DNA of 64,000 nt from contig OZ220707.1 of assembly GCA_965116685.1 (NCBI GenBank), positions 1,798,001 through 1,862,000 on the forward strand, in the 5' to 3' direction. Under the pieces are notes generated by a model that saw nothing but the letters and a program-made list of their open reading frames with translations, did no database searches and was not told where the DNA came from. Origin of the DNA: Bin80 sp965116685. GTDB taxonomy: Bacteria > Bacteroidota > Rhodothermia > Rhodothermales > Bin80. Made by a program: the position numbers and the translations under genes. This document shows, piece by piece, positions 28,733-37,687 of this stretch (its first letter is position 1; each line of letters starts with the position of its first letter).

Positions 28733-29788
28733 ATGAACCCTGATCAACAAGTCCCCAAAGGTCTATTGGCCTACCGAGTATCCTGGCGTGTGAGCCTGCT
28801 TGTCTTGGTTACACTGTTTTTGGCTGCCCTGATTGGCTTTCGGCTACCTTGGTGGGTTGTCGTCTCTATCAGCGGAATCATCGGGCTCGTCACCTTTGTA
28901 GGGATCCATTGGATGGTCACTCAACGCATGTCTGCCTTGCAGTCCACCCTCGCAGGCATTGGCGAAAACGACGCAATTCTCCCCAAAAAAGAGCTGGCAC
29001 TTCCGCGCGATGAACTCAGCTATCTGATCAATCTTGCTCATGATGCGGATCAACGCGTTGCCAATCAAATGCAGGAGCTTGAGCGCATGGAAAACTATCG
29101 GAGTGAGTTTCTGGGCAACGTATCCCATGAACTCAAAACCCCTATTTTTGCGATCCGGGGGTTTGCAGAAACCCTTCTGGATGGCGCTCTGGACGATGAG
29201 CGCGTCCGGCGCTCCTTTGTTCATAAAGTTCTCAGGAATGCGAACCGGCTTGGGAACCTTGCGGAGGATCTATCCTCCGTTGCCCGAATAGAGATGGGGG
29301 AGCTCTCCATGGATCAGCAACCATTCGACCTGCTCAAACTGAGCAGGGAAGTTCTTGAGTCACTGGAATCCATGGCCTCCGACAGAGAGATTGCCGTGCG
29401 ACTCTCCATGCCTGAAGATCTACCCGAAGTGATTGCAGATCGCAATCATATCAGTCAGGTTCTCAGTAATCTGATTGATAATGGCATTAAGTATGGTCAA
29501 GCCGGCGGACAGGTTGAAGTGATTGCACGGCGATTGCACGAGGGCTCCGTCAAAGTTTCTGTTGTTGATGATGGAGCCGGCGTTTCCCCTGAATATATTC
29601 CACGTCTTACCGAAAGGTTTTTTCGGGTAGAACCTAGCCGCTCATCAGAGCTTGGCGGAACCGGTCTGGGGCTGGCAATTGTGAAACACATTCTCAGTGC
29701 ACATGGCAGTCAGCTAATGATCGAAAGTCTTCCGGGAAGTGGTTCCACCTTCGGCTTTGTCCTTCCTACAACCGGCGAAATGATCTGA
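28733..29788 (+). CDS. phoR: PhoR-like sensor histidine kinase
   Basis: 351 residues from the ATG at 28733, 16 bases after the regulator stop. Two adjacent membrane helices (about 20-60) with no real periplasmic domain, then a linker and the H box NVSHELKTPIFAIRGF. The ATPase domain shows LIDNGIKYG (N box), VDDGAGVSPE and GTGLGLAIVKHIL (G boxes). It likely autophosphorylates on the histidine and passes phosphate to the upstream regulator. The minimal sensing part resembles PhoR, which senses through PstSCAB-PhoU. Its end overlaps the convergent coaE by 23 bases. Confidence 0.87.
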   Translation: MNPDQQVPKGLLAYRVSWRVSLLVLVTLFLAALIGFRLPWWVVVSISGIIGLVTFVGIHWMVTQRMSALQSTLAGIGENDAILPKKELALPRDELSYLINLAHDADQRVANQMQELERMENYRSEFLGNVSHELKTPIFAIRGFAETLLDGALDDERVRRSFVHKVLRNANRLGNLAEDLSSVARIEMGELSMDQQPFDLLKLSREVLESLESMASDREIAVRLSMPEDLPEVIADRNHISQVLSNLIDNGIKYGQAGGQVEVIARRLHEGSVKVSVVDDGAGVSPEYIPRLTERFFRVEPSRSSELGGTGLGLAIVKHILSAHGSQLMIESLPGSGSTFGFVLPTTGEMI

Positions 29789-30404
29789 AATTCTCAGGGC
29801 GGAGCACTTCTTGGTCCATGGCTAATTCGTAGAGCTTTTTGGTCTTACGGCACAATTCAGCCTGATCATCTGCATTGACCAGAACCACATCCGCCCAGCC
29901 CTCTGTTTCTCCCTGACACAGCTGCCTTTGCATTCTCGCACGTACTTCGCCTGCGCTTATTCCATCACGAGCCATCACACGCTCGGTGCGAACATCCTTG
30001 GGAGCACTGACTACACAGATCGCATCCAGGCGGTCTGCCAACCCTGCCTCGTAGATGAGGGCCGCCTCGTGAATCAGCAAGCCGGATGATAACTGCTGCT
30101 TTCGGCGATCAAAAGCCTCACCGACTCTGGGATGTACGATTGCGTTCAAGTTGGCTAGGCTGGCCTCATTGCTGAACACCTGAGCCGCCAGCCAGGGTCG
30201 GTCTAACTGCCCATCCGGCTTATAGCTTTTACGCCCAAATAACTGGATCACCGCTTCGCGCACCTGCTCGCTGGATTCCATAAGATCCCGTGCCACTCGA
30301 TCTGCTTCGAAGATGGTGGCCCCTAGATCTTCCAGATAACCACATACCGAGGACTTCCCACTTCCAATTCCTCCCGTCACTCCCAGCGTTCGTACATCAC
30401 ACAT
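29766..30404 (-). CDS. coaE: Dephospho-CoA kinase
   Basis: 212 residues from the ATG at 30404. P-loop GVTGGIGSGKSSV at the N-terminus; EADRVARDL, DRPWLAAQVFSN and NAIVHPRV follow, all typical of CoaE, as is the acid segment VMARDGISAGEVRARM. It phosphorylates the ribose 3'-hydroxyl of dephospho-CoA, the last step of coenzyme A synthesis. An upstream ATG at 30461 would add 19 unlike residues and was not chosen. Confidence 0.93.
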   Translation of the reverse strand: MCDVRTLGVTGGIGSGKSSVCGYLEDLGATIFEADRVARDLMESSEQVREAVIQLFGRKSYKPDGQLDRPWLAAQVFSNEASLANLNAIVHPRVGEAFDRRKQQLSSGLLIHEAALIYEAGLADRLDAICVVSAPKDVRTERVMARDGISAGEVRARMQRQLCQGETEGWADVVLVNADDQAELCRKTKKLYELAMDQEVLRPENFRSFRRL

Positions 30405-30570
30405 TGAGTCTAACTTTTGCGTACTGCAGTTGCTTATACAAGGTACGTTCCAGCGGAACACGCTTTGAACGCATCATTCATTCATATTATCGTCCCATCA
30501 ACAATAAGCCCCCGTTCTCCTTTTCCGACTTTTAAACAGTATCTTCCTTTTGCTCATTTCAAGAAAAGAC

Positions 30571-31566
30571 ATGTCAGATCAACATACTCATTCCCCGGGC
30601 CACGGGGAGTTGTTCTCAAGTGGCCACACGCATGATCTGCGTGGTGCCAGCAAGCGACATTTGCTCTGGTGTGCGTTTCTGATTGGCGGTTACATGATCG
30701 TCGAGATTGTAGCTGGCATTGTTTCGGGCAGTTTGTCCCTCTTAGCGCATGCAGGGCACATGCTGACCGATGCATTCTGTATTGGAATCGCACTGGTGGC
30801 AATGAATGTTGCCGAAAAAAAAGCGACGAAGCGACATACCTATGGATACGAGCGCTATGAAATCATGGCTGCGCTGGTGAATGTGCTCGCATTATGGCTG
30901 CTCGCCGGAGCAATCCTGCTTGAGGCCTTCAATCGCACGGTGGCACATAGTCATGAGCATGCACCCGACGGCACCATCATGGTTGTGGTTGGTGGGCTGG
31001 GCTTTGTGGTTCATTTGGTCGCTGCAACCATCCTGTACAGATCCATTGGACACAGTGTTAACGTTGCCGGCGTCTACCAGCATGTACGAGCAGATTTGCT
31101 GGGTGCAGTCGCAATTATGGCCTCGGGTGCACTTATCTGGTGGAATCCAATTGGTGGGGAATGGCTTGAGATTTGGCTTGACCCAATACTTGGTTTTGCC
31201 TTGGCCATCCTGATTCTCGCTGGTACACTGACAATCATAAGGCGTGTAACAAGAGTTCTTCTTGAGGGGGTCCCCAAACATGTTGATGTTCACAGGCTTT
31301 GTCGGTCTATTGAGAGCCTGCCCGGAGTCGTTCTAATTCATGATATCCATGTCTGGACGCTTTCGCAGGGTAGTGACGCGTTGACGGCGCATGTGGTGAT
31401 TGGCGAACATGTGACGGATCGGGAAGCAATGCTGGATCAAATCAAAGAAATGGTAACGAACGAGTACAACATCGGTCACATGACCGTTCAACTGGAGTCA
31501 AGCGTCACACGGTGTACGGAAGATCACCATGTGGAAAACCTGCTTGCACTGGCAGACCAGTCCTGA
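30571..31566 (+). CDS. Cation diffusion facilitator (CzcD-like zinc/cobalt exporter)
   Basis: 331 residues from ATG 30571 (a frame-compatible ATG exists at 30550). A histidine-rich N-terminus (DQHTHSPGHGE, SGHTHD) precedes six membrane helices. The metal-site pairs are in HAGHMLTDAF and QHVRADLLG, and a histidine-rich cytoplasmic loop HSHEHAPDG lies between helices 4 and 5. The C-terminal domain (VHRLCRSIESLPGVVLIHD) is the usual metal-sensing dimer domain. It exports divalent cations by proton antiport; substrate specificity is not clear from sequence. Confidence 0.92.
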   Translation: MSDQHTHSPGHGELFSSGHTHDLRGASKRHLLWCAFLIGGYMIVEIVAGIVSGSLSLLAHAGHMLTDAFCIGIALVAMNVAEKKATKRHTYGYERYEIMAALVNVLALWLLAGAILLEAFNRTVAHSHEHAPDGTIMVVVGGLGFVVHLVAATILYRSIGHSVNVAGVYQHVRADLLGAVAIMASGALIWWNPIGGEWLEIWLDPILGFALAILILAGTLTIIRRVTRVLLEGVPKHVDVHRLCRSIESLPGVVLIHDIHVWTLSQGSDALTAHVVIGEHVTDREAMLDQIKEMVTNEYNIGHMTVQLESSVTRCTEDHHVENLLALADQS

Positions 31567-31694
31567 CCCTGCTATATCAGACCGATGAAGGGATCTTCAG
31601 CCACCATTCTTTTGACCCCGGCAACATTTAGTTTGTCCTGGGACATGCCTTGACACAGAGCATCGAACGCACTGTGGTGCGGCGAATTCATGCA

Positions 31695-33692
31695 TCAATC
31701 CAACCGCCAGAATACGCTCAATGAAATGAGTGGGATCAGGCGCCGTGTACCCCGCCGGGCAGCTCGTCGAATGATCTCCGCATTGGCTGACGGCAATTGG
31801 CCATAAAGCCGATATCTCAACTGTTGCCAATTCGTCCAGGCATCCAGACGCAAGGTCGTCTGGCCCCGTATCCAATAGAGTGCAGCCGACGGACCGGTCT
31901 GTATGATCCATCGTTTTCCTCTTCTGGTAATACTCCCGCGTGTACTGGTTAGCTCATCACTGGGTAGCTGGTATTGTACCGTAATTGCTCGGTCATAATC
32001 GCTTCGCAAAAATGTACGCCATCCCAGTTCTCCACGAAGTCGCCGCCCTGACTGTATCCGTAGCCAGGCGCTGTAGGTTCTGAGTGTGTCAAAGGGGATT
32101 TCGGCAAACTCGTCCCATCTCAGCCGCCCCAGACGCAAGTCCGAAAAACTGGCAGACAGCCTTAGATCTGTGTCAGGGAAGAGTCGATGTTCTATTTCTG
32201 ATTCGAGACGCATCTCCCGCGCAGACTGGTCGGATGGCCTGCGTCCCGGTAGTACAAAATCATCGGTCGTATAGGTGGCCCGCACTTCGCTGGCCAGTCG
32301 AATACGTGTCTGTGAAGACGGGGTCCAATCCATGGACGGGCGCAGTCGTAATGTGCGCTGGACATTGTTTTCTGCCGAACGCTCTGCATTCAAAAACACC
32401 GTATGATGATAGGAGCCGAACATCCTTGCCTCCACTCGAAAATAGCGGCGGCGGCGATGGCTGAGCGTGAACGTGGCGGTATGGTACACTTCATCCCGAT
32501 CATCCAGATTTACCAAGGGCGTGTCATGCCGCACAATCCGCGAACTTCCTGAAAAAAGAACCGACAGTGCAGGCAAAATATCCCCCCGCACATTCCCGCT
32601 TACCGCAAAGACTCCTTCGTCGTAATCCGCCTGTTGCAGGAGCGTTCTTTTTTGTGCCGCTTCAGAAGGTGGTAACTCGTCCCTGTTGCTGAGGACTCGC
32701 CGCTCGCTGATTGCTCCGTACTCAGCACGCAATTGCGCGTCAACACGCTCGTGCTCATAGTGGAGACCGAACTGTCCGGTAAATGCCTGACGTGCAAAAT
32801 TGGTCTCAAAAGTGATCGACTCTTCGGGGGCGCTCGGGGTGCGGATACGCCTTTGATTCAGTCGGATATCAGCCTGCGCAATAACGCGAAGCCCATTGAT
32901 GACAGGAACCTGCATCAGGACGTTTGCATCCAGCGTGTCACTGGTGGTCGCCTCGATTGATTCAGGATCACGTAGCTGCCCCCGATTCAGGAACGACGCA
33001 GCCTGATAGGTATCCCTTCGACGACTGGAATAGCGTGCACGCGAATCCAGTCGTCCTAACCCGAATGAACGGGCGGCGGTTGCTGCCAACATCAGATCTC
33101 CAACCCGTCGCGGTGCGATGCGCTGCCATGCGGCATCGGAATAAAACGAGACCTGGTACCCCTGAATCTCACGAGGCTCCAAGTCCACCGACACCGCCAC
33201 TGCAGGTCCGGTATCCACCCGTAAAGGAGCCCCCTGATCACCCTGTACAATTCCCGGTCGGCGATCTGATCCGACCCCTACCGCCGTCTCAAGCGTGAAT
33301 GCTGTAAAGGGGTTCATCTGTATCCCGAGTAGAAGTGACCGGGATGAGGCACGACCGGATCCAAACCAATCAAAATCCCCGTGAATACTTGCCCCGAAGC
33401 GAGGCCTGATTGGACGCACCGCGGTGAAGCTCAGACGATCTTCATCCCGGAAACGAAGTCGATTGTCAAACTGGAGATACGCATCCGACATAAACCGATT
33501 GGTCATATCAATCTGCCAAGGGCCAAGGTTTGCGTTCCAAGTGGTAACGGAACTCCACCGATACCGATTCACTTCACGGGCAAATTCCGTCTCCTGCTGC
33601 AATGAAGACTGTGCCTTGGAGCGATTACTGGAGAACCCCAACGCCAGTATATAGACGATCAGAAGCCATCGACTGCAAAAAGCCCCGTGCAT
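31695..33692 (-). CDS. Predicted outer-membrane beta-barrel protein of unknown function
   Basis: 665 residues from the ATG at 33692, which starts a signal peptide (WLLIVYILALGFSSNRSKAQ). The rest is a long series of amphipathic strands separated by turns rich in arginine, aspartate and serine, with alternating hydrophobic residues throughout, as in large outer-membrane barrels. No plug or TonB box was recognised. It starts 14 bases after the HIT gene stop on the same strand. It is annotated as unknown in function; it could be a porin-like or assembly protein. Confidence 0.65.
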   Translation of the reverse strand: MHGAFCSRWLLIVYILALGFSSNRSKAQSSLQQETEFAREVNRYRWSSVTTWNANLGPWQIDMTNRFMSDAYLQFDNRLRFRDEDRLSFTAVRPIRPRFGASIHGDFDWFGSGRASSRSLLLGIQMNPFTAFTLETAVGVGSDRRPGIVQGDQGAPLRVDTGPAVAVSVDLEPREIQGYQVSFYSDAAWQRIAPRRVGDLMLAATAARSFGLGRLDSRARYSSRRRDTYQAASFLNRGQLRDPESIEATTSDTLDANVLMQVPVINGLRVIAQADIRLNQRRIRTPSAPEESITFETNFARQAFTGQFGLHYEHERVDAQLRAEYGAISERRVLSNRDELPPSEAAQKRTLLQQADYDEGVFAVSGNVRGDILPALSVLFSGSSRIVRHDTPLVNLDDRDEVYHTATFTLSHRRRRYFRVEARMFGSYHHTVFLNAERSAENNVQRTLRLRPSMDWTPSSQTRIRLASEVRATYTTDDFVLPGRRPSDQSAREMRLESEIEHRLFPDTDLRLSASFSDLRLGRLRWDEFAEIPFDTLRTYSAWLRIQSGRRLRGELGWRTFLRSDYDRAITVQYQLPSDELTSTRGSITRRGKRWIIQTGPSAALYWIRGQTTLRLDAWTNWQQLRYRLYGQLPSANAEIIRRAARRGTRRLIPLISLSVFWRLD

Positions 33693-33705
33693 CTTGGTGA
33701 TCGGC

Positions 33706-34038
33706 CTAACCGGGGGGCCACTCAAGTGAGCGACCACCGAGTACATGAAAATGAAGATGATCCACTGATTGCCCTCCGTCGGGCCCACAATTGATGACTA
33801 TACGGTAACCACCTGTAAGCCCTTCCTGCTCCGCAACTTTATTTGCCACAACCAGGAGATGTCCGGCAAGAGCGGCGTCCAGGTCATCATCAAGTGCCTG
33901 TATCGGCTTGCGCGGAACCACTAAAACATGGGTTGGTGCCTGCGGAGCAATATCCCGGAACGCCACACATACTTCATCCTCGTAAATACGGTCTGCCGGA
34001 ATTTCTCCGTCAATGATGCGCTCAAACAAAGTTGGCAT
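33706..34038 (-). CDS. HIT family nucleotide hydrolase
   Basis: 110 residues from the ATG at 34038: MPTLFERIIDGEIPADRIY, FRDIAPQAPTHVLVVPRKP and the histidine triad SVDHLHFHVLGGR. This is the Hint/PKCI branch, which hydrolyses AMP-linked substrates such as adenosine phosphoramidates. A longer reading from 34155 would run into the tnpB element and was rejected. The tnpB element is inserted just upstream and may have displaced its promoter. Confidence 0.93.
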   Translation of the reverse strand: MPTLFERIIDGEIPADRIYEDEVCVAFRDIAPQAPTHVLVVPRKPIQALDDDLDAALAGHLLVVANKVAEQEGLTGGYRIVINCGPDGGQSVDHLHFHVLGGRSLEWPPG

Positions 34039-34119
34039 AAAAAGATACCTGATATGTTCCCCTGCGCTGAACAATACGCCCTCCGCTTCGTTCCTTTGCG
34101 ACCCGTGACGATCACCTTT

Positions 34120-34127
34120 TGAATGGG
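34120..34127. repeat. Target site duplication TTTGAATG, left copy
   Basis: Identical to 35450-35457 at the other end of the tnpB element. Together they define the insertion site, which restored would place queD about 80 bases from the divergent HIT gene. Confidence 0.75.
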
Positions 34128-34154
34128 GAATCATATACGTAAGTGACCTGTCCA

Positions 34155-35325
34155 TTAGGCGGCCCTCTGCGTATCCATTTCACAGGTCATAGAGGTCGGT
34201 AACCCGAACGCCTCTCGCTGTGCAGTTGCCCCAATCCCGGAGGCCAGTATGTTTGCCGCCGCGTTCAGGTCGGCATGATCCGCATGTCCACAGGACATAC
34301 ACTTGAATGTACTTTGCGTCTTTCGATTCTCTTTATCCCGGTGTCCACATATGTTACAGTCCTGACTGGTATAAGGGGCAGGGACCTTCATGACCTTCCG
34401 GCATTTGTATTCCAGCATTTGATCCAACTGTCCCCATCCGGTTTTCAGGATCTCTCGGTTCAGTCCAGCCTTCGCGTTGACGTTTGTACCGGGATTCTCT
34501 ACGGTACCTTTGGCACTGGACGTCATGTTCTGGATATTCAGGTCTTCCAGTACTGCGGTCGAGGATCGGTTGGCGATCCTCCGGGACGCTTGATGATTTG
34601 CATTCGTACGGGTATTGGCAATACTTCGATGAACTTTCTGGATCTTCAGTTTCGTACGCTTCCTGTGATTGGATCCTTTTTGTTGCCGGGCCAACTGCCG
34701 TTGATACCGGTGCAGCTTTGCCGTCTTCCGTTTAATCTCCGGTTGCTGGATGATCTCCTGCTCCCCGTCTGAATAGGTTGTAGCAAACTGTGACATACCA
34801 CTTGCCTGCCAGTTTCTTGACGACCGCCTTGACCGGCTTGCCGTCGGTATACGGGTTGTTACCACGAATCTGTACGTATCCCAGTTTGGGAATGAGTAGC
34901 TTCCCGTCTTTGATCTTAACGGCATCCGGGATCGTGAATGAGGGAGTAGTGCGGTGTATGGAATGAAACTTCGGTCGTCCATTCCCGTGCTTGAAAAATC
35001 CCTGTCAGGCATCTGCCTGGTACTTCAAGGTGTACCGGGTAATCTTATAGCTGTATTCGGGCAGCCAGTCCACATGATCTCGCAGTTCCTTGAATCGTTT
35101 GCCAAGAGAGAAGAAACTCGTCGATGGGGGCTTCTCTTCAGACTCTTTCGCTTTGGCGTAGGCTTCGTTCTGCTGTGCCAGCATTGCATTCCAAACGAAT
35201 CGACAGGCACCTGCCAGTCCCGCCAGTTTCTTTGCCTTGGATTGCGTTCCCGGCAATAGCCGATAGACGATGCTTCGGTATCGGAAACTAGTTTGCTCTT
35301 TTTCGTTCAATCCCTTAACGGGCAT
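34155..35325 (-). pseudogene. tnpB: TnpB RNA-guided nuclease, frameshifted and without its first RuvC motif
   Basis: The N-terminal part (35325-35005) has YRLLPGTQSKAKKLAGLAGACRFVWN, shown here in pieces: YRLLPGTQ and GACRFVWNAML. A middle part in another frame has LLIPKLGYVQIRG and KWYVTV. The C-terminal part (to 34155) has ARQQKGSNHRKRTKL, the RuvC-II segment AVLEDLNIQNM, the zinc pairs CNICGH and CMSCGH, and RuvC-III HADLNAAANI. The first RuvC motif, normally between KWYVTV and the segment SQFATTYSDGE, is gone, as is its aspartate, so about 20-30 residues were deleted. At least two frame changes make it a pseudogene. Cleavage is not possible; whether RNA binding survives is open. Confidence 0.85.
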
Positions 35326-35395
35326 GGTATCAATCGAGGTGATATTATGGTAAGCAATAGGGTGGATGGGTGTCCATCCTATTGTGTCCGTTAGC

Positions 35396-35428
35396 CCTGA
35401 AGCCATGAAAAGGTTGCATGACTTCAGG
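35396..35428. repeat. Subterminal imperfect hairpin of the tnpB element
   Basis: CCTGAAGCCATG (35396-35407) and CATGACTTCAGG (35417-35428) pair with one mismatch across a 9-base loop, next to the right inverted repeat. A second bulged hairpin is at 35355-35384. Such subterminal hairpins recall the ends of IS200/IS605 elements. Confidence 0.5.
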
Positions 35429-35454
35429 TTACTCACGTATATAGTTCCCTTTGA

Positions 35455-35901
35455 ATGCCTACGGTTTACCTCACACGGGAGACACATTTTAACGCGGCTC
35501 ACCGCTTACACAACCCTGCAAAATCAGACGAGTGGAACTGTTCGGTTTTCGGACCCTGCAACAATCCCAACTGGCATGGCCACAACTATAGGCTCCAGAT
35601 AACTGTTGCAGGCACTCCCGACCCGGATACGGGCTATGTAATTGATCTGGGAGACCTGAACCAAGTGATTCAAGATCGTGTTATCCGTCACCTGGATCAT
35701 AAGAACCTGAACTTGGATGTCCCCTTCCTCAAGGGGATCATGCCATCCACAGAAAACCTTGTCATTGCGATCTGGGATCGTCTGGCAGACACCTTACCTG
35801 CCGGCACCCTCTATCGCGTCCGACTTCATGAAACACCAAAAAATTCAGCAGACTACTTTGGCCCGGATGGATCACTCAGATCTGTTAGATCAAACTCTTA
35901 G
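35455..35901 (+). CDS. queD: 6-carboxytetrahydropterin synthase / 6-pyruvoyl-tetrahydropterin synthase family
   Basis: 148 residues. Zinc ligands are in THFNAAHRL and HGHNY; the catalytic cysteine is in FGPCNNPNWHGHNY; the second active-site histidine region is VIRHLDHKNLN, and PSTENLVIAIWDRL closes the fold. It acts on dihydroneopterin triphosphate, either for queuosine (QueD) or another pterin product. It overlaps folE, which makes that substrate, supporting pterin or queuosine synthesis. Its start codon is inside the target duplication of the tnpB element, so its original leader has been replaced by the element's end. Confidence 0.9.
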   Translation: MPTVYLTRETHFNAAHRLHNPAKSDEWNCSVFGPCNNPNWHGHNYRLQITVAGTPDPDTGYVIDLGDLNQVIQDRVIRHLDHKNLNLDVPFLKGIMPSTENLVIAIWDRLADTLPAGTLYRVRLHETPKNSADYFGPDGSLRSVRSNS

Positions 35902-36469
35902 CGAAGAGCCTCCAGCGGCAGGCCTTGATCATCATGTTCACGAGCTTCTACGACTGCTTGGCGAAGATCCGGCGCGCGAGGGTCTACTGAAGACCCCTGA
36001 GCGTGTCGCCAAGTCTCTTTCATTCCTGACGCAGGGATACCACATTGATGCAAAAGCGATCCTGAAATCAGCCGTCTTTGAGGAGGACTACAACGAAATG
36101 ATTCTGGTCCGTGATATTGATCTGTTCAGCCTGTGCGAACATCATTTACTTCCTTTTTTTGGGAAAGCTCATGTTGCCTATATCGCGCAGAACCATATTG
36201 TTGGTCTGAGTAAAATCCCCCGGGTCGTTGATGCGTTTGCTCGCCGTCTGCAGGTACAGGAACGTTTAACCGTCCAGATCCGAGATGCCATTGATGAGGT
36301 CATCCAACCTCTCGGAACCGCGGTCGTGATTGAAGCGACGCATCTATGTATGTCCATGCGTGGTGTAGAGAAGCAGAACGCACTTACCGCTACCAGTGCC
36401 ATGAGCGGTGCCTTTCTATCCGAGGGAACCGCACGCGAAGAATTTATGCGACTGGTCTACGCGAAATAG
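35867..36469 (+). CDS. folE: GTP cyclohydrolase I
   Basis: 200 residues from the ATG at 35867 (MDHSDLLDQ), overlapping queD by 35 bases in another frame. An ATG at 35828 is an alternative. Landmarks: LLRLLGEDPAREGLLKTPERV, IDLFSLCEHHLLPFFGKAHV (zinc cysteine and histidines; CEHHLLPFFG), GLSKIPRVVDAFARRLQVQE and THLCMSMRGVEKQNALT. It turns GTP into dihydroneopterin triphosphate, the first step for folate and for queuosine with queD. The overlap suggests coupled translation. Confidence 0.95.
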   Translation: MDHSDLLDQTLSEEPPAAGLDHHVHELLRLLGEDPAREGLLKTPERVAKSLSFLTQGYHIDAKAILKSAVFEEDYNEMILVRDIDLFSLCEHHLLPFFGKAHVAYIAQNHIVGLSKIPRVVDAFARRLQVQERLTVQIRDAIDEVIQPLGTAVVIEATHLCMSMRGVEKQNALTATSAMSGAFLSEGTAREEFMRLVYAK

Positions 36470-36477
36470 CGCCTATT

Positions 36478-37041
36478 TCAATTCCAGCTCGGGTCCGCGG
36501 GGAAGTTTGCCAGAATTGCATATTCTCCCCCCATTTTTCGAAGGACCTGGCGCCAGAGTGTGCTGGGATCATGTTCAAAGATCAGGTCTGAATTCCCATG
36601 TGTTATGAACCAGCATCCCTCTCTCATCTCCTGTTCCAACTGCCCCGGTGCCCAACCGGAATACCCGACGAAAAAGCGGATTTGGCTGGAGGTAATGCAG
36701 TCGTCTTTTACCGTTTTGATCACATCTTGAACTTTCCCGCAAAAACATACATCCTCCATCACCGGCCGTGATTCCCGTATAAGGTCTTCACGCCGATGGA
36801 GATAGGTGAGGCAATCCTGCTCTACCGGCCCACCCTCATAAATCACATGTCCATCAACATCATGGTCCAGAAGGCGATTCAGCGACAACGGTGTTGGACG
36901 ATTCACAACCAGCCCCAGACTGCCCTCCGCATCATGTATACACATCAGAATCACTGCCCGATAAAATGGCCCTGATGGGTGGTCGGGGGGTGTGATAAGC
37001 AGATCGCCGGGCGCAATCTCTCCCAGGTTGTATTGGGTCAT
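36478..37041 (-). CDS. YqgE/AlgH family protein
   Basis: 187 residues from the ATG at 37041: GDLLITPPDHPSGPFYRAVI, LVVNRPTPLSLNRLL, VIYEGGPVEQDCLTYLHR and RFFVGYSGWAPGQLEQEM. The family has a conserved fold but no proven activity. The ATG overlaps the stop of the upstream gene as ATGA, so the two are coupled. The gene ends 8 bases from the convergent folE stop. Confidence 0.9.
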   Translation of the reverse strand: MTQYNLGEIAPGDLLITPPDHPSGPFYRAVILMCIHDAEGSLGLVVNRPTPLSLNRLLDHDVDGHVIYEGGPVEQDCLTYLHRREDLIRESRPVMEDVCFCGKVQDVIKTVKDDCITSSQIRFFVGYSGWAPGQLEQEMREGCWFITHGNSDLIFEHDPSTLWRQVLRKMGGEYAILANFPADPSWN

Positions 37042-37556
37042 CCTTTTGAGGCTAAAAGTGCTTTCAGTGCTCCACACCAGTGATCAGCATCCCGGGTGAT
37101 GGTCACAACGTTGATCGTTTGAAAACGTGGAAACAACTCTATCATAATATCGGGAATTTTACTCCATTCCTCTTGGCGGATTAGTGTTTCAAGCGTATCT
37201 GCCGCCTTCCTGCTCCAGCGCCAGTCATTGCGAAGGGCTTCCGCACGCTTCCAGTAATTACGCTCATCCCACACGTCTGCACTCCCTTCAATTGTCGCAT
37301 AGATCCCGCGTAGCGAAAAGACAAATAGTGCTGCCATGTCCTTTGCCTCATCATCAAAGCGGTCTTTTTCTGCCAAAAGGCGAAGAAGTTCTGCACAGGT
37401 GCGCCTGTGAGCATTGCGCTCTTTGGCGGGTGTATTACCGGTGCGTATAATCCGTGCCATATAGTTCAGGATCTGATTAAGTCTACCCAACACATGGGGA
37501 ATAAGCCCGATGGGTTGGGCGATAAGGGTGGGTCGGACTTCATGGGTCTTATCCAT
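37038..37556 (-). CDS. Hypothetical helical protein upstream of yqgE
   Basis: 172 residues, not recognised. It is mostly helical with a charged, arginine- and lysine-rich surface (RTCAELLRLLAEKDRFDDEA, KRAEALRNDWRWSRKAADTL) and no membrane segment or signal. It has a four-base stop-start overlap with yqgE. A 131-base gap separates its start from the NYN gene. The linkage suggests related function, but nothing specific can be said. Confidence 0.65.
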   Translation of the reverse strand: MDKTHEVRPTLIAQPIGLIPHVLGRLNQILNYMARIIRTGNTPAKERNAHRRTCAELLRLLAEKDRFDDEAKDMAALFVFSLRGIYATIEGSADVWDERNYWKRAEALRNDWRWSRKAADTLETLIRQEEWSKIPDIMIELFPRFQTINVVTITRDADHWCGALKALLASKG

Positions 37557-37687
37557 CCAACATGATACTTCTGCCTGTATTTATGTTCTGCAGTCTCACA
37601 GATGATGGGCAACCGAAAAACTACACATTCTCCGATAAACCACCTTCCGGCATATAATCGCCGTCGCTGAAAATATTGAGACCCTGT

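Larger units (their letters stand above)
34128..35449 (-). mobile_element. tnpB element with terminal inverted repeats and 8-bp target duplication
   Basis: The ends are inverted repeats: GGGAATCATATACGTAAGTG plus ACCTG at 34128-34152 and its imperfect complement at 35425-35449 (21 of 25 bases match). TTTGAATG flanks the element on both sides (34120-34127 and 35450-35457), an 8-bp target duplication. The right copy contains the queD start codon, so the gene survived. Inside is only a decayed tnpB (34155-35325). IS200/IS605 and IS607 elements that normally carry tnpB have neither terminal inverted repeats nor duplications, so mobilisation by a DDE transposase in trans is inferred. It is 1322 bp long. 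Confidence 0.8.

Noticed and set aside
34038..34155. HIT gene starting at 34155
   Set aside because: The extra 39 codons run through the inverted repeat of the tnpB element and have no similarity to the family; the ATG at 34038 is the family start.
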